Of a stretch of DNA of 64,000 nt, positions 1-13,351 are shown piece after piece. Each line of letters starts with the position of its first letter. The first letter of the stretch is position 1. The notes beneath the pieces are model-generated. The model worked only from the letters and a program-made list of their open reading frames with translations, searched no databases and was not told the DNA's origin. A program made the translations under genes and the position numbers. The stretch is from Methylomicrobium agile (lineage in GTDB: Bacteria; Pseudomonadota; Gammaproteobacteria; Methylococcales; Methylomonadaceae), in NCBI RefSeq assembly GCF_000733855.1, contig NZ_JPOJ01000001.1:2435001-2499000 (forward strand), given 5' to 3'.

Positions 1-2266
<2,266 letters not shown>

Positions 2267-2423
2267 ATATAACACCCAATCGGTTTGGGTGAACCTGCAG
2301 AACAAAACTGCAGGGCAGCTGACGCTTTAATGCAAGAGAACCGAACGTTACAGATTTCCAGGCACGAGGACTTCCTCCTGCCGAGGTGGGCCAGGCTTTA
2401 CCGCCTACAACCCGCCGCACCCG

Positions 2424-2544
2424 TTTGCTTGGTGACCACAGCGAGCGTGAACCACCCGATCCCATCCCGAACTCGGAAGTGAAACCGCTTAGCGCCGATG
2501 ATAGTGCGACAGGTTGTCGTGCGAAAGTAGGGAATTGCCAAGCT
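2424..2544 (+). rRNA. rrf: 5S ribosomal RNA
   Basis: About 120 nt downstream of 23S. The ends pair (GCTTGG near 2427 with CCAAGC near 2538), and the internal blocks CCCGAACTCGGAAGTGAAAC and AGCGCCGATG are the bacterial 5S signature. The exact ends are estimated from the closing helix. It is the last gene of this rRNA operon; no tRNA follows before the terminator. Confidence 0.93.
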
Positions 2545-2552
2545 CTTAATCC

Positions 2553-2590
2553 AAAACCCCCGCCCTCTCCCCGAGGCCGGGGGTTTTTTT
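2553..2590 (+). terminator. Intrinsic terminator of the rRNA operon
   Basis: An AAAACCCCCG ... CGGGGGTTTTTTT hairpin follows 5S directly. The stem of about 10 bp ends in a run of seven T residues. Confidence 0.85.
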
Positions 2591-2714
2591 ATGGCCGCGA
2601 TTCAGGACGCTCGCTAAAATAATGTTTCATTTGCGTATGCACGGTAAAATGGCGCTGTTCTCTTGATAGTTCATTCGTGCAGCCTTCCCCTCCCAGACTC
2701 AGTGTAGCCGGCGT

Positions 2715-4259
2715 GTGAGCACCTTTCCAAAAAACCGTATATCATCCGCTAACAGTCTTTGGGACGTTCTATCGTTCGCTGCAGGCATTGCCTATACCCT
2801 AGCATTTGCGCCTTTCGATTTATATCTTACCGTTTTTCCCGCGCTGGCGTATTTGTTCTGGACCTGTATGCCGCTTACGCCGAAGCGTGGGTTACTGAGA
2901 GGCTATTTGTTCGGGCTTGGACAGTTCGGTTTAGGTGTTTCCTGGGTCTACGTCAGCGTTCATGATTATGGCGGAGGTGGCGTATTCGGCTCACTTCTCA
3001 TAGCCGGCCTTTTTGTCGGATTTTGGTCTGCGTTTCCCGCTATTGCCGTTTACATGACGGCAAAGCTGCCGGGAAAACAATCCGGCCGTTTGATTTTCTA
3101 TCCTCTGGTTTGGATATTGATCGAGTATCTGCGGGGAAAAATTGTATTGGAAGGCTTCCCTTGGCTGCAGATTGCCTATTCGCAATTGGATGCGCCTTTA
3201 GCAGGCTATATTCCGCTGATCGGCGCCTATGGGACGGGGCTGCTTGGTGCTGTATCGGCCGCCTTGCTCACTGGGATATTCATCCGTCCTAAATCCGCCT
3301 TATATCTATTGATCGGTATTATGAGCATATGGTTTGGCGGCGGAGTTTTGAAAACTGCCGAATGGACTCGCCCTTACGGTGAGCCGCTCAAAGTGACGCT
3401 GATCCAAGGCAATATTTCGCAGGATAAAAAATGGTTGCCGGAAACCCGCGTCAGCACGATTCTGCAATATATCCGAATGACCGAGGCGCATTGGGACTCG
3501 CAAGTGATCGTCTGGCCGGAATCTGCAGTACCTGCTTATTTGCCGGATGTTTACGAGCCTTTTCTGAAGCCTCTGCATCAGAGCGCGAAAGCCCACCAGG
3601 CCGATTTGATCGTCAGCGTACCCTCCTATGGCGATGCGGAAGGAGAGAAATATAATTCGGTCATCACCTTGGGTCGGAATGAAGGCATTTACCGGAAGGT
3701 GCATTTGCTGCCTTTCGGGGAATACATGCCGTGGCAGCCGGTTTCTGGCTGGATACTTGAACATTTCAATTTGCGGCTGAGCCATTTTACTCCCGGAAGT
3801 GCCGATCAGCCGTTGCTGCGAGCCGGCGGCTATCCCTTCATTACTTCGATTTGTTATGAAGACGCGTTTTCGGAAAATGCTCTGCGTGGGCTCCAGGATG
3901 CGGCCTATCTGGTCAACGCGACCAACGACGCCTGGTTCGGCGATTCGATCGAACCGCACCAGCATTTGCAAAACGCACGGATGCGAGCATTGGAAACCGG
4001 GCGTTACCTGCTGCGTTCGACTAACACCGGTGTGACCGCAATCGTATCTCCAGACGGGCGAATACTGAAGCAGGCCCCTCTATTTACCACAACCGCATTG
4101 ACGGGCACGATCAGACCGATGACCGGATTGACGCCTTATGCGTGGATAGGGGATAGGCCGGTCGTGGCATTTATAGCGGCGCTATTGTTTTTGATTTTAC
4201 TGCTGACTCGTTCGGACAAAATGAGGTTATTTCGTATCGACGAAAAATGCCCGATATAA
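2715..4259 (+). CDS. lnt: Apolipoprotein N-acyltransferase
   Basis: Adds the third acyl chain to the N-terminal cysteine of lipoproteins, the last step of lipoprotein maturation in the inner membrane. The 514-residue protein has the usual length and layout: about seven hydrophobic segments in the first 220 residues, a periplasmic nitrilase-fold domain, and a C-terminal membrane segment. The catalytic triad is visible as E269 (VWPESAVP), K328 ([13 protein letters not shown]) and C380 (SICYEDAF). The start is GTG; no upstream ATG fits. It stands as a single gene ahead of the rlpA-type lipoprotein, and lspA for the preceding processing step lies nearby on the other strand. Confidence 0.95.
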   Translation: MSTFPKNRISSANSLWDVLSFAAGIAYTLAFAPFDLYLTVFPALAYLFWTCMPLTPKRGLLRGYLFGLGQFGLGVSWVYVSVHDYGGGGVFGSLLIAGLFVGFWSAFPAIAVYMTAKLPGKQSGRLIFYPLVWILIEYLRGKIVLEGFPWLQIAYSQLDAPLAGYIPLIGAYGTGLLGAVSAALLTGIFIRPKSALYLLIGIMSIWFGGGVLKTAEWTRPYGEPLKVTLIQGNISQDKKWLPETRVSTILQYIRMTEAHWDSQVIVWPESAVPAYLPDVYEPFLKPLHQSAKAHQADLIVSVPSYGDAEGEKYNSVITLGRNEGIYRKVHLLPFGEYMPWQPVSGWILEHFNLRLSHFTPGSADQPLLRAGGYPFITSICYEDAFSENALRGLQDAAYLVNATNDAWFGDSIEPHQHLQNARMRALETGRYLLRSTNTGVTAIVSPDGRILKQAPLFTTTALTGTIRPMTGLTPYAWIGDRPVVAFIAALLFLILLLTRSDKMRLFRIDEKCPI

Positions 4260-4380
4260 TGTTCGAAAGTTAATTTTATATCCCGGCACTGGCTCATCCC
4301 GAGCAAGTAAGGCATTATTAAGCATTGTGCTTTATATTCACGATATTTTTATCATCGTACTGAGTCGCCGCGTTATGATA

Positions 4381-4896
4381 ATGCCTTTCTTCTCCACAAT
4401 AGATCGGAAGAAAACCGCTCTGTTCTGTATCGTATGGACTGCGCTGCTATTTAACGGCTGTGCTACAGAGAAGGCCGTATCGCCGACTCTGCCGCTATAT
4501 CGGCCTCAGGCTCAGCGCGCCGAACATTCCAAGCATAAGGCGGCTTATAACCGGCCTTACCGGGTTAAGGGAAAAACCTATTATCCGATGGCTTCGGCAG
4601 CGGGTTATGAAGAGGTCGGCACGGCTTCCTGGTACGGCTCGGAATCGGGAAACCGGACCGCGACCGGGTCGCGGTTCAGGTCGCAACGCTTGACGGCCGC
4701 ACACAAAACCTTGCCGCTGCCCTGCAAAGTCAGGGTGACTAATCTCCATAACGGCCGTTCGGTCGACGTGCTGGTTAATGACAGAGGCCCTTTTAAAAAG
4801 GGAAGGCTGATCGATTTGTCGCAGGCTGCGGCGAGGAGAATCGGGATACGCGGACTTGCTAAAGTCAAGGTCGAGTACCTGAGCAGTCTGGAATGA
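4381..4896 (+). CDS. rlpA: RlpA-family septal ring lytic transglycosylase, lipoprotein
   Basis: Outer-membrane lipoprotein with a double-psi beta-barrel domain. The family cleaves peptidoglycan strands lacking stem peptides at the septum. From the ATG at 4381 there is a basic start, a hydrophobic stretch and a lipobox-like LLFNGC with the acylated cysteine at residue 27. The RlpA core follows ([46 protein letters not shown]). It is short at about 171 residues and lacks a C-terminal SPOR domain, as in minimal RlpA proteins. The frame is open upstream to a GTG at 4327, but the signal peptide supports 4381 or the ATG at 4375. Confidence 0.88.
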   Translation: MPFFSTIDRKKTALFCIVWTALLFNGCATEKAVSPTLPLYRPQAQRAEHSKHKAAYNRPYRVKGKTYYPMASAAGYEEVGTASWYGSESGNRTATGSRFRSQRLTAAHKTLPLPCKVRVTNLHNGRSVDVLVNDRGPFKKGRLIDLSQAAARRIGIRGLAKVKVEYLSSLE

Positions 4897-5011
4897 CGGG
4901 ATCGCATCTTCCAAATAACCCTTGTTAAATTGCTTCGGCAGGCTGAACGGCTTGCGAAGATAAAAAAGTGATTGTGTCCCGAAGCGCCGCTGACCGGCGC
5001 CTAGAACCTTC

Positions 5012-5494
5012 CTAAACTTTTCTGGCCGCACCGAACCAGCCGAACGATTCGGCCAGCATCAGAAACACGCCCAGATTGATTGCCGCATCGGCGATATTGA
5101 AAAACGGAAAGTGCGAATTTCCGTAATACACATCGATAAAGTCGATCACATAACCGTAGGCAACCCGGTCGATCAGATTGCCGATCGCGCCCCCGAGGAT
5201 CAGCGACAGCGCCGCCGCGAGCAGCGTTTCGTGCTTGTGCAGTCTGGCGAGCCATACCGTGATCCCGATGCCGATGACCAGCGCGAGCCCCGAAAAAAAC
5301 CAGCGCTGCCAGCCGCCCGCCTCGCTTAAAAAGCTGAACGCCGCCCCGGTGTTATGCACATAGGTCAGATTCAGATACGGTATCAGCGGAATCGATTCAT
5401 ATAAATGCATCGAGGCGTCGATCGCCAGCTTGCTGCCCTGGTCGAGCAGGACAGCCAACAAGGTTAACCAGAGCCATTTCAACATCGGCATCAT
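5012..5494 (-). CDS. lspA: Lipoprotein signal peptidase (signal peptidase II)
   Basis: Aspartic peptidase of the inner membrane that cuts prolipoproteins before the lipid-modified cysteine. About 160 residues with four hydrophobic segments. Family motifs are present: DQGSK near the N-terminus, NTGAAFSFL, GNLIDR, and the two catalytic aspartates in YVIDFIDVYYG and FNIADAAINLG. The ATG at 5494 overlaps the ileS stop codon (TGATG), so translation is probably coupled. This ileS-lspA order is standard in proteobacteria. The reading frame is open further upstream inside ileS, but that extension is unlike the family. Confidence 0.95.
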   Translation of the reverse strand: MMPMLKWLWLTLLAVLLDQGSKLAIDASMHLYESIPLIPYLNLTYVHNTGAAFSFLSEAGGWQRWFFSGLALVIGIGITVWLARLHKHETLLAAALSLILGGAIGNLIDRVAYGYVIDFIDVYYGNSHFPFFNIADAAINLGVFLMLAESFGWFGAARKV

Positions 5495-8322
5495 CACGCG
5501 AATTGGCGAGTTTCGCCGGCACCGGCAACGTTTTCGACACAACGTCCGCAAAGTTCCGGATGCTCGGGAGCGATGCCTACATCAGCACGCTGATGCCAGC
5601 AACGGACGCATTTGGGATATTCAGAAACATTAACCTTGATACGGACTCCCGGAATGTCGGTCGAAGCTGCATCAGTCGGGTCGTCGGCTTGCTCCGCCAT
5701 TACCGAAGCGCCGGAAGTGATCAGCACGAAACGCAATTCCTCTCCCAAAAGCTTTAACGCCTGGAAATAGTCGCTGTTGCAATACAGTTCAACTTCGGCA
5801 TTTAGCGACGCGCCAATATCGCCTTTGGCGCGGCTTTTTTCAAGTTCTTTGCTGACTGCGGTGCGTACGGCCATCACTTTTTGCCAGGTGTCGCGGCTGA
5901 TCGCCGCATCGGCGTCGAGCTGGGCCAGTCCGTCGTACCAGGTTTCGAGAAACACCGATTCGCTGCGTTTGCCCGGCATGAAATGCCAGATTTCGTCGGC
6001 TGTGTAGCTGATGATCGGGGCGAGCCAGCGTACCAGCGCTTCGAGCACATGATACATCGCCGTTTGCGCGGAGCGCCGGGCCAGGCCGTCGGTTTTCGCG
6101 GTGTACTGGCGGTCCTTGATCACGTCCAGGTAAAAGCCGCCGAGATCGATCACGCAGAAGTGATGCACTTTCTGGAAAATCGATTGGAATTGATATGCCT
6201 CGTAGGCGGCTTTCACTTCTTCCTGCAATTGCCAGGCCCGATCCATCACCCAGCGGTCCAGCGCGAGCAGGCTGCCGGTTTCGACCAGATGCTGCGCCGG
6301 ATCGAAATCGTTCAGGTTCGACAGCAGGAAGCGGGCGGTATTGCGCAGCCGCCGATAGCCGTCGGCGGTCCGATTCAAAATTTCAGCCGAAACGTTCATT
6401 TCGCCGCGGTAATCGGCCGAGGCGACCCATAGTCGCAAGATGTCCGCGCCGAGGTCTTTCATCACCGCTTGCGGTGCGACCACGTTGCCTTTCGATTTGG
6501 ACATTTTTTTGCCTTCCGCATCGACCGTAAAGCCGTGCGTCAGCACCGCCTTGTACGGCGTGGCATCATTCATCGCGGTCGAGGCCAGAAGCGACGACTG
6601 GAACCACCCGCGATGCTGGTCCGAGCCTTCCAGGTACAGATCGGCCGGAAATCTCAATTGCTCGCGCCGTTCGAGTACGCAGGCATGCGTTACGCCGGAG
6701 TCGAACCAGACGTCCAGCGTATCGGTGATCTTGTCGTAATACGCCGCTTCGTCGCCGAGTAATTCGGCCGGTTCCAGATCAAACCAGGCATCGATGCCGC
6801 GTTCTTCGATCCGTTTGGCGATCGGCTCGATCAATTCGACTGTGCGCGGGTGCAATTCGCCGCTCTCTTTGTGCACGAAAAAGGTGATCGGTACGCCCCA
6901 GGTGCGCTGCCGGGAAATACACCAGTCCGGGCGGCCGTTCAGCATGCTTTCGATGCGCGCCTGGCCCCAGTCCGGAATCCAGGCGACGCGTTTGACTTCG
7001 GCCAGCGCGGTTTCGCGAAGGTGCTTCTTTTCCATCGAAATGAACCATTGCGGCGTCGCGCGGAAAATGATCGGCGTCTTGTGCCGCCAGCAATGCGGAT
7101 AACTGTGCTCGATCGCATGGTGATGCAGCAGCTTGCCGTTCGTCTCCAGCACTTCGATCACGTGCTCGTTGGCCTTGAACACATGCTCGCCCGCGAACAG
7201 TTCGGTATTCGGCAAAAATACGCCGTCCGCGCCGACAGGGTTGTCGACCGGCAGATCGTAGCGAAGGCCGGCAACATAGTCTTCCTGGCCGTGGCCGGGG
7301 GCGGTATGCACCGCGCCGGTACCCGCGTCGGTCGTTACGTGATCGCCGAGAATGACAGGGACCTGGCGTCTGTAGAAAGGGTGATGCAATGCCTGGTGTT
7401 CGAGCGCGGAACCTTTGCAATAGGCGATGACCCGGAAGTCGTCGATGTTATAGCGCGACATCGCATCCTTCAGCAGCGCCTCGGCGATGACCAAGCGCTC
7501 CTTGATGCCGCCTTTTTCGCACTGTACGACCGCATAATCCAGTTCGGGATTCAATGCGACGGCCTGGTTTGCGGGCAGGGTCCACGGCGTAGTGGTCCAG
7601 ATCACAACCGACAGGGGGCCTTCGCCTTCGCTGACATGATGGCAATTGGCCAAAAAAGCGACCGGATCCACGGCTTCGAAGCGCACGTCGATTGCCGGCG
7701 AGTGCTTGTCTTCGTATTCGACCTCTGCTTCGGCTAGGGCGGAGCCGCAGTCGGTGCACCAGTGAACCGGCTTCGCACCGTGCGCGATATGGCCGTTTGC
7801 AGCGATCTTGCCGAGCGAACGCACGATGTCCGCTTCGAATGCGAAGTCCATCGTCAGATAAGGATTGTCCCAGTCGCCGAGAATGCCAAGGCGGACGAAG
7901 GCTTCTTTCTGCAGCGCGACCTGTTTGCCGGCATACTCGCGGCAGGCTTTACGGAACACCGCCGGGGCAACCTTGACGCCGGCCTTGCCGACTTTCTTTT
8001 CGACCATCAACTCGATCGGCAGGCCGTGGCAATCCCAGCCGGGCACATACGGCGCATCGTAGCCGGCCAGCGTTTTCGACTTCACGATGAAGTCCTTCAA
8101 TACTTTGTTCACCGCATGGCCGATATGGATTTCGCCATTCGCATAGGGCGGGCCGTCATGCAGGACGAATTTGGGGCGTCCGGCCGCCGCTGCGCGGATC
8201 TTTTGATACAGTTTGGATTCGTTCCAGATTTTCAACCGTTCCGGTTCGCGCTGTGCCAGGTTCGCTTTCATCGGGAAAGCGGTCGTCGGTAAATTAAGCG
8301 TTTTTTTATAGTCCATAGTCAT
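5494..8322 (-). CDS. ileS: Isoleucine--tRNA ligase
   Basis: Class I aminoacyl-tRNA synthetase charging tRNA-Ile. About 942 residues, the normal bacterial size. The HIGH motif is seen as [11 protein letters not shown], the KMSKS motif as [10 protein letters not shown], and an editing domain lies between them with [10 protein letters not shown] and [12 protein letters not shown]. The C-terminal zinc knuckle is CVRCW ... CGRC. The start is placed at ATG 8322 (or 8316, giving [10 protein letters not shown]), which matches the family better than a TTG at 8340. The start lies inside the end of ribF, so ribF-ileS-lspA is a tight operon. Confidence 0.96.
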   Translation of the reverse strand: MTMDYKKTLNLPTTAFPMKANLAQREPERLKIWNESKLYQKIRAAAAGRPKFVLHDGPPYANGEIHIGHAVNKVLKDFIVKSKTLAGYDAPYVPGWDCHGLPIELMVEKKVGKAGVKVAPAVFRKACREYAGKQVALQKEAFVRLGILGDWDNPYLTMDFAFEADIVRSLGKIAANGHIAHGAKPVHWCTDCGSALAEAEVEYEDKHSPAIDVRFEAVDPVAFLANCHHVSEGEGPLSVVIWTTTPWTLPANQAVALNPELDYAVVQCEKGGIKERLVIAEALLKDAMSRYNIDDFRVIAYCKGSALEHQALHHPFYRRQVPVILGDHVTTDAGTGAVHTAPGHGQEDYVAGLRYDLPVDNPVGADGVFLPNTELFAGEHVFKANEHVIEVLETNGKLLHHHAIEHSYPHCWRHKTPIIFRATPQWFISMEKKHLRETALAEVKRVAWIPDWGQARIESMLNGRPDWCISRQRTWGVPITFFVHKESGELHPRTVELIEPIAKRIEERGIDAWFDLEPAELLGDEAAYYDKITDTLDVWFDSGVTHACVLERREQLRFPADLYLEGSDQHRGWFQSSLLASTAMNDATPYKAVLTHGFTVDAEGKKMSKSKGNVVAPQAVMKDLGADILRLWVASADYRGEMNVSAEILNRTADGYRRLRNTARFLLSNLNDFDPAQHLVETGSLLALDRWVMDRAWQLQEEVKAAYEAYQFQSIFQKVHHFCVIDLGGFYLDVIKDRQYTAKTDGLARRSAQTAMYHVLEALVRWLAPIISYTADEIWHFMPGKRSESVFLETWYDGLAQLDADAAISRDTWQKVMAVRTAVSKELEKSRAKGDIGASLNAEVELYCNSDYFQALKLLGEELRFVLITSGASVMAEQADDPTDAASTDIPGVRIKVNVSEYPKCVRCWHQRADVGIAPEHPELCGRCVENVAGAGETRQFA

Positions 8323-9265
8323 AAGCGTTTGAATCGGCAAAAATCTTTTGGGTTAGAGCCACATCTTTCTCGATCTGGGCTTGTAATTTATCAAGGGAAT
8401 GGAAACGCATTTCGTCGCGGATTTTGTGCTTGAAATGCACTTCCACATAACGTCCGTAAATTTCCCGGTCAAAATTGAACAAATGGGTTTCCAGGACCAC
8501 TTTCGAGCCGCCGTCGACGGTCGGCCGCGTGCCGACGTTCGCGATGCCCTGGATCTCACCTTCGCCGAGGCCGGTCATCGTTACCGCAAACACGCCGTGA
8601 AGTGGCGTATTCTTTCGGTGCAGCTTGATGTTGGCGGTCGGAAAACCCAGGGCCCGGCCGCGTTTCTCGCCGTGCACGATCCGGCCGCAGACCGAATAGC
8701 TGTGGCCCAGTAATTGTTCGGCCTGCGCGAGATTGCCGGCCGCCAACGCATCCCGGATCAGTGTACTGCTGACGCGAAGGCCTTCGATGGAGAGCGAACC
8801 GGTGTCCTCGACCGTAAATCCCCATTGCCGGCCCTTATCTTGCAGCATCGCAAAATTGCCGCGCCGGGCCTTGCCGAAATGAAAATCGTCGCCGATCACC
8901 AGATGTTTTACGTTCAGCTTTTTGGCCAGGATGTCATCGATGAATTTTTCGGCATCCAGGTTGGCAAATTGCCGATTGAAGCGGGCAATCAGCAAATAAT
9001 CGACCGGCAATGTCGAAAAGCCGAGCACTTTTTCGCGCAGGCGCATCAGCCGCGATGGCGAGTTGTCGCCGAGAAAATATTCCAAGGGCTGCGGTTCAAA
9101 AATCATCACGGCGACCGGAAGCCCAATGGCTCGGCCTTTTGCGGCAAGTTTGTCGATTACCGCGCGATGCCCCAGGTGCAAGCCGTCGAAATTACCGATC
9201 GTCAGCACGCAGCCCTGCTCGAGGGATTCCAGATGGGATAGGCCTCTAATGACACGCATCATCAA
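8306..9265 (-). CDS. ribF: Bifunctional riboflavin kinase / FAD synthetase
   Basis: Converts riboflavin to FMN and FMN to FAD. 319 residues. The N-terminal nucleotidyl-transferase domain shows [12 protein letters not shown] and [14 protein letters not shown]. The C-terminal kinase domain shows [11 protein letters not shown] and [11 protein letters not shown]. It is the first gene of the minus-strand operon with ileS and lspA and overlaps the ileS start by about 17 bases. The start MMMRVIRGL at 9265 fits family length. No FMN riboswitch is visible upstream. Confidence 0.95.
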   Translation of the reverse strand: MMMRVIRGLSHLESLEQGCVLTIGNFDGLHLGHRAVIDKLAAKGRAIGLPVAVMIFEPQPLEYFLGDNSPSRLMRLREKVLGFSTLPVDYLLIARFNRQFANLDAEKFIDDILAKKLNVKHLVIGDDFHFGKARRGNFAMLQDKGRQWGFTVEDTGSLSIEGLRVSSTLIRDALAAGNLAQAEQLLGHSYSVCGRIVHGEKRGRALGFPTANIKLHRKNTPLHGVFAVTMTGLGEGEIQGIANVGTRPTVDGGSKVVLETHLFNFDREIYGRYVEVHFKHKIRDEMRFHSLDKLQAQIEKDVALTQKIFADSNAYDYGL

Positions 9266-9477
9266 TGCTTGGGAAACGCAAATTGAGCAAGAAAAGCTCC
9301 GCCGCTATGCTATCAGGCATGATTCGAACCGTAACGGCGGATTCGGAAAAGGCATAAATCAGCGTTTCATTTAATTAAAACCGCTGATTTTATCATGATT
9401 TACACGGTAAGGTAGGCGCCGTGTGCGAATTGGAACATTCTGTTGCGGAGCAACTACGGTTGCTCCTCGCGGAAAGT

Positions 9478-9771
9478 TTATTTTTTGGGAGCGGGTGTGC
9501 TTGGCGGCGCATCCGTGGCCGGAACCGGAACAGGCACCGGCACGGGTTCGGCGACTTTCGCAGGCGTTTCTTGCATCGCCTTTTCTTCCCGTTCGCGTTT
9601 CAGGCCTTCGCCGTACAGCGTCACCGTAATCATGATCAGGATCGGCGTGATCATCAGGATCATGAAGCGGCTGGGCTCCTTCAGAAAAAATAGGGGCCAT
9701 TTCGGCTTGATCATTCCGAGCACGAAGAAAAGAAGCGTAAAAGCCGCCATGTTGAAAGAATAAAATACCAT
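9478..9771 (-). CDS. Small membrane protein of unknown function, Pro-rich tail
   Basis: 97 residues, not assigned to a family. There are two hydrophobic segments (about residues 7-21 and 36-53) separated by the short basic linker KPKWPLFFLKEPSRF. A charged region follows, then a low-complexity tail of VPVP and AP repeats ending PAPKK. This fits a two-pass inner-membrane protein with a soluble Pro/Ala tail. It lies upstream of ribF on the same strand, about 210 bases away. The start is ATG. It reads as a real gene because composition and topology are coherent. Confidence 0.6.
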   Translation of the reverse strand: MVFYSFNMAAFTLLFFVLGMIKPKWPLFFLKEPSRFMILMITPILIMITVTLYGEGLKREREEKAMQETPAKVAEPVPVPVPVPATDAPPSTPAPKK

Positions 9772-10095
9772 ATTGAATTACCGATAAAAGTGGTTCAAAA
9801 CCGGGTAGTGCCGGAGAGTCGGCTCCGCCGTCCATAACTTTATAATATACCACCATCCCTCCATGAAATTAAACTTAGCGCCGAGCAGCCGGTTTGACCG
9901 GCAAGGATTTCCGGAAGCCGGAAGGCCGCTGAGCCTGTTCGATATCCGATCGAGTTTAAGATGGAGAATTGGCTGGCTCTTTATGGTATAAGGGCAAGGA
10001 ATTTCGGATTTCTATTGAGACCGATCAGCGCGGATTTTGATCGATAGGCTATTCTTTAACATGCGTTTTTTAATCTACCCTTCTTTGGAGGCCTC

Positions 10096-11025
10096 ATGGG
10101 CGGTTTCGGGATTTTTGTCTTAGCGTTATTGGTTCTCGCCGTATTAGGCGTGTTTTTGGCGGTCAAATCGGTTCCGCAGGGGATGGAATATACAATCGAG
10201 CGATTCGGCCGCTACACCAATACATTGACACCCGGATTGAACATCATCGTCCCGCTGGTCGACCGGGTCGGCCGCAAAATGATCATGATGGAGCAGGTGC
10301 TGGATGTGCCGTCGCAGGAAGTGATCACGAAAGACAACGCGATGGTCACCGTCGACGGCGTCGTGTTCTATCAGGTGATGGACGCTGCTAAAGCCGCCTA
10401 TGAAGTCAGCAATCTCGAGTGGGCAATCCTGAATCTGGTGATGACCAATATCCGGACCGTGATGGGCTCGATGGATCTGGATGAGCTATTGTCCCGCCGC
10501 GACGACATCAACGCGCGCCTGCTGACGGTCGTCGACGATGCGACGACGCCGTGGGGTATCAAGGCGACCCGTATCGAAATCAAAGACATCGCGCCGCCGA
10601 AGGATCTGGTCGAAGCGATGGGCAAGCAGATGAAAGCGGAACGGCTAAAACGCGCTTCGATTTTAGAAGCGGAAGGCCTTAGGCAATCCGAGATCCTGCG
10701 TGCGGAAGGCGCCCAGCAGGCAGCGGTTCTGGAAGCCGAAGGCCGCAAGGAAGCTGCCTATCGCGACGCGGATGCCCGCGAACGTCTGGCGCAGGCCGAG
10801 GCCCGGGCTACGCTGATGGTGTCCGAAGCGATCGGCAAGGGCGACCTGAACGCGATCAATTATTTCGTCGCACAAAAATACATTGAGGCGCTGCAAAACG
10901 TCGCTGCCGCGGATAACAGCAAACTGATCCTGATGCCGCTGGAGGCCTCGAGCGTGATCGGCGCAATTGGCGGGATTACCGAACTGGCGAAGGAAGCGAT
11001 GGCCAAGAATGCCAAAAGCGCATAG
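10096..11025 (+). CDS. qmcA: SPFH/stomatin-family membrane protease-associated protein, QmcA-like
   Basis: Membrane-anchored SPFH (band 7) protein that forms ring-like assemblies in the inner membrane; QmcA-type members associate with NfeD partners and the FtsH protease network. 309 residues: one N-terminal membrane segment (about 3-23), the SPFH domain ([53 protein letters not shown]), then a long Ala/Glu-rich coiled coil ([14 protein letters not shown]). The start ATG follows GGAGG at 10087. The NfeD gene begins nine bases after its stop, the classic partner arrangement. Confidence 0.92.
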   Translation: MGGFGIFVLALLVLAVLGVFLAVKSVPQGMEYTIERFGRYTNTLTPGLNIIVPLVDRVGRKMIMMEQVLDVPSQEVITKDNAMVTVDGVVFYQVMDAAKAAYEVSNLEWAILNLVMTNIRTVMGSMDLDELLSRRDDINARLLTVVDDATTPWGIKATRIEIKDIAPPKDLVEAMGKQMKAERLKRASILEAEGLRQSEILRAEGAQQAAVLEAEGRKEAAYRDADARERLAQAEARATLMVSEAIGKGDLNAINYFVAQKYIEALQNVAAADNSKLILMPLEASSVIGAIGGITELAKEAMAKNAKSA

Positions 11026-11034
11026 GGGGGAACG

Positions 11035-11481
11035 ATGGAATTCGACTTTGTCTTCTGGTACTGGTGGATATTGGCGTTGATTCTTCTGGTCGTCGAACTG
11101 GTTGCGCCCGGCTTCTTTTTCCTGTGGATGTCGGCAGCAGGCTTTGTGACCGGCTGCCTGGTTCTGCTGTTTCCGGCGACACCGGAAAATTTTCAGATTT
11201 TCGAATTTTCGGTACTGTCGATCCTGGCGATTGCGGCCTGGCGGTTTTATGTCAAGAAACACCCGATCGAAAGTGACCGGCCGCTGTTGAACAAGCGTGG
11301 CGCCCAGTATATCGGCCGAGTGTTCAATCTGTACGCGCCAATCGAGAACGGGCAGGGCAAGATCAAGGTGGACGACACGATCTGGAAAGTACACGGGCCC
11401 GATTGTCCGGTTGACGCGAAAGTCCGGGTGGTTTCGGTCAACGGTACAGTGTTTGAAGTCGAAAAAGTAGAACATGGCTAA
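11035..11481 (+). CDS. NfeD-family membrane protein
   Basis: Short NfeD-type partner of the SPFH protein. 148 residues: hydrophobic segments at the N-terminus (about 5-45) and around residues 55-75, then a soluble OB-fold C-terminal domain (LLNKRGAQYIGRVFNLYAPIE ... VRVVSVNGTVFEVEKV). The preceding AGGGGGGAACG gives a good ribosome-binding site, and the nine-base gap argues for one operon. The long NfeD serine-protease domain is absent, as usual for the short class. Confidence 0.88.
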   Translation: MEFDFVFWYWWILALILLVVELVAPGFFFLWMSAAGFVTGCLVLLFPATPENFQIFEFSVLSILAIAAWRFYVKKHPIESDRPLLNKRGAQYIGRVFNLYAPIENGQGKIKVDDTIWKVHGPDCPVDAKVRVVSVNGTVFEVEKVEHG

Positions 11482-11623
11482 GGTAAACCACAATGCCACA
11501 TTCGGCACGGAAGGTGTGGGTTGCGGCTCTGGTTCAATGACTTATGTTTTTCACCATAATATTAAAAAAATGTTCTTTATGAGATAATAAACAGTTTGTT
11601 GGCAATCGGCATTATTTCTGCGC

Positions 11624-13333
11624 ATGAATATCGTCAAAACCGATCTGGAAAAGGCTCTAAATCTTTGCAAAGGAGCATTTTTGTCCGCGGCTGGTTTTAG
11701 TCTATTGATTAATTTCTTAATGATTGCTCCCTCGATTTATATGCTGCAAGTGTATGATCGAGTGGTCACAACCGGAAATATGACAACATTACTGATGTTG
11801 ACATTAATTGTGTTGTTGTTATTTATCACGATGGCCTCTTTGGAGTGGGTGCGCTCCCAAATACTCGTAAGAGTCAGTACGCGCTTGGAAATGCTGCTGA
11901 ATACACGATTATTTCGCGTTGCTTTCAAACAAGCCTTATTTACGGGGGGGAGGCAGGCTACGACCCAGGCGCTCGATGATTTGACCGGTTTGCGCCAATT
12001 TCTCACAGGCAATGGGCTTTTTGCGTTTTTTGATGTACCTTGGATGCCGGTTTATCTGGCTCTGCTGTTTGTATTCCATCCTTGGTTCGGATGGTTTTCC
12101 GTAGCTACCGCAATATTGCTTAGTTTGGTTGCTGTTGCGACCGAAAAAGCAACGAGTAAAACGTTGAGCGATGCAAATAATGTCGCCATTGCCACTCGGG
12201 CCCAATTAAGCAAAAACTTACGTAATGCCGAAGTAATCGAATCAATGGGCATGTTAGGTAATTTGCACCGGCGCTGGATGGAGGGGGCTGTAAAAGTTTT
12301 GAATTTGCAGGCCGTGGCCAGCTCGCGGGCAGGGCTATTGGCTGCGTTGTCAAAGATCATCCGTATGTCTTCACAATCGCTGATTTTGGGATTGGGTGCT
12401 TATTTGACGATCGAACGCGAGATTTCTCCAGGCCTGATGATTGCCGGTTCCATCCTAATGGGTAGGGCCTTGGCTCCTATTGATTTAATGATTGGGACCT
12501 GGAAAGGCTTTATTAGTGCTCGCGGCCAGTACAAACGGTTGAATGAAATTTTACAGCAAATTCCTCCCGAAAAGGAGCAAATGCAGCTTCCCGATCCTCA
12601 AGGACGCATTCAATTCGAAAATACCGTTGTCATTCCGCCGGGCGGTAAAGTACCCGCTATAAAGGGGCTCAATCTGGTGATCGAGAAAGGAGACATCATT
12701 GGCGTAATAGGGCCCAGCGGAGCTGGTAAATCGACATTGGCGCGGGCGGTATTAGGTATTTGGCCGACCGCTAACGGAGTGATTCGATTGGATGGTGCGG
12801 AGGTTTTCAATTGGGAGCGCGAACATATCGGCCGGTTCATTGGCTACTTGCCTCAGGATATAGAGTTATTTGAAGGCAGTATCAGCGAAAATATCGCTCG
12901 TTTTGGCGAAATTATTCCGGAAAAAGTTGTTGAAGCCGCAAAAATGGCTGATGTGCACGATATGATTTTACGCCTGCCGGAAGGCTATGATACTGTTATT
13001 GGCGCGACGGGCGGAAACTTGTCGGGAGGCCAGCGGCAAAGAATAGGTTTGGCGCGGGCTTTGTATGGCAATCCGGTTTTGGTTGTTCTCGACGAACCGA
13101 ATTCCAACCTGGATGAACAGGGCGAAAGCGCCCTCGAAAAGGCTTTGTTGCAGCTCAAACAAAAGCAGACAACAGTAATTATCATCACGCACCGAAATAA
13201 TGTCCTGTCCAAAGTTGACAAAATGATGATCCTGAATGACGGTGCGCTAGTTGTTTACGGGCCGAAGACGCAGGTTATCGAATATCTGCAGCAACAGCAA
13301 AAGCAACAACGGCCCGTAGCGTCCCTAGCTTAA
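11624..13333 (+). CDS. Type I secretion system ABC transporter/permease (PrtD/LapB-like)
   Basis: Inner-membrane exporter that energises secretion of a C-terminal-signal substrate. 569 residues: an N-terminal six-helix permease domain (about 20-310), then an ATPase with Walker A GPSGAGKST near residue 365, signature LSGGQRQRIGLARAL, Walker B LVVLDEPNSNLD and the switch histidine in ITHRN. There is no N-terminal peptidase domain, so it is of the PrtD class used for RTX proteins. First of three exporter genes (adaptor 18 bases later, TolC-type channel next), with the RTX gene downstream as the probable substrate. Confidence 0.93.
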   Translation: MNIVKTDLEKALNLCKGAFLSAAGFSLLINFLMIAPSIYMLQVYDRVVTTGNMTTLLMLTLIVLLLFITMASLEWVRSQILVRVSTRLEMLLNTRLFRVAFKQALFTGGRQATTQALDDLTGLRQFLTGNGLFAFFDVPWMPVYLALLFVFHPWFGWFSVATAILLSLVAVATEKATSKTLSDANNVAIATRAQLSKNLRNAEVIESMGMLGNLHRRWMEGAVKVLNLQAVASSRAGLLAALSKIIRMSSQSLILGLGAYLTIEREISPGLMIAGSILMGRALAPIDLMIGTWKGFISARGQYKRLNEILQQIPPEKEQMQLPDPQGRIQFENTVVIPPGGKVPAIKGLNLVIEKGDIIGVIGPSGAGKSTLARAVLGIWPTANGVIRLDGAEVFNWEREHIGRFIGYLPQDIELFEGSISENIARFGEIIPEKVVEAAKMADVHDMILRLPEGYDTVIGATGGNLSGGQRQRIGLARALYGNPVLVVLDEPNSNLDEQGESALEKALLQLKQKQTTVIIITHRNNVLSKVDKMMILNDGALVVYGPKTQVIEYLQQQQKQQRPVASLA

Positions 13334-13351
13334 TTCCTTACATAAGCAAAT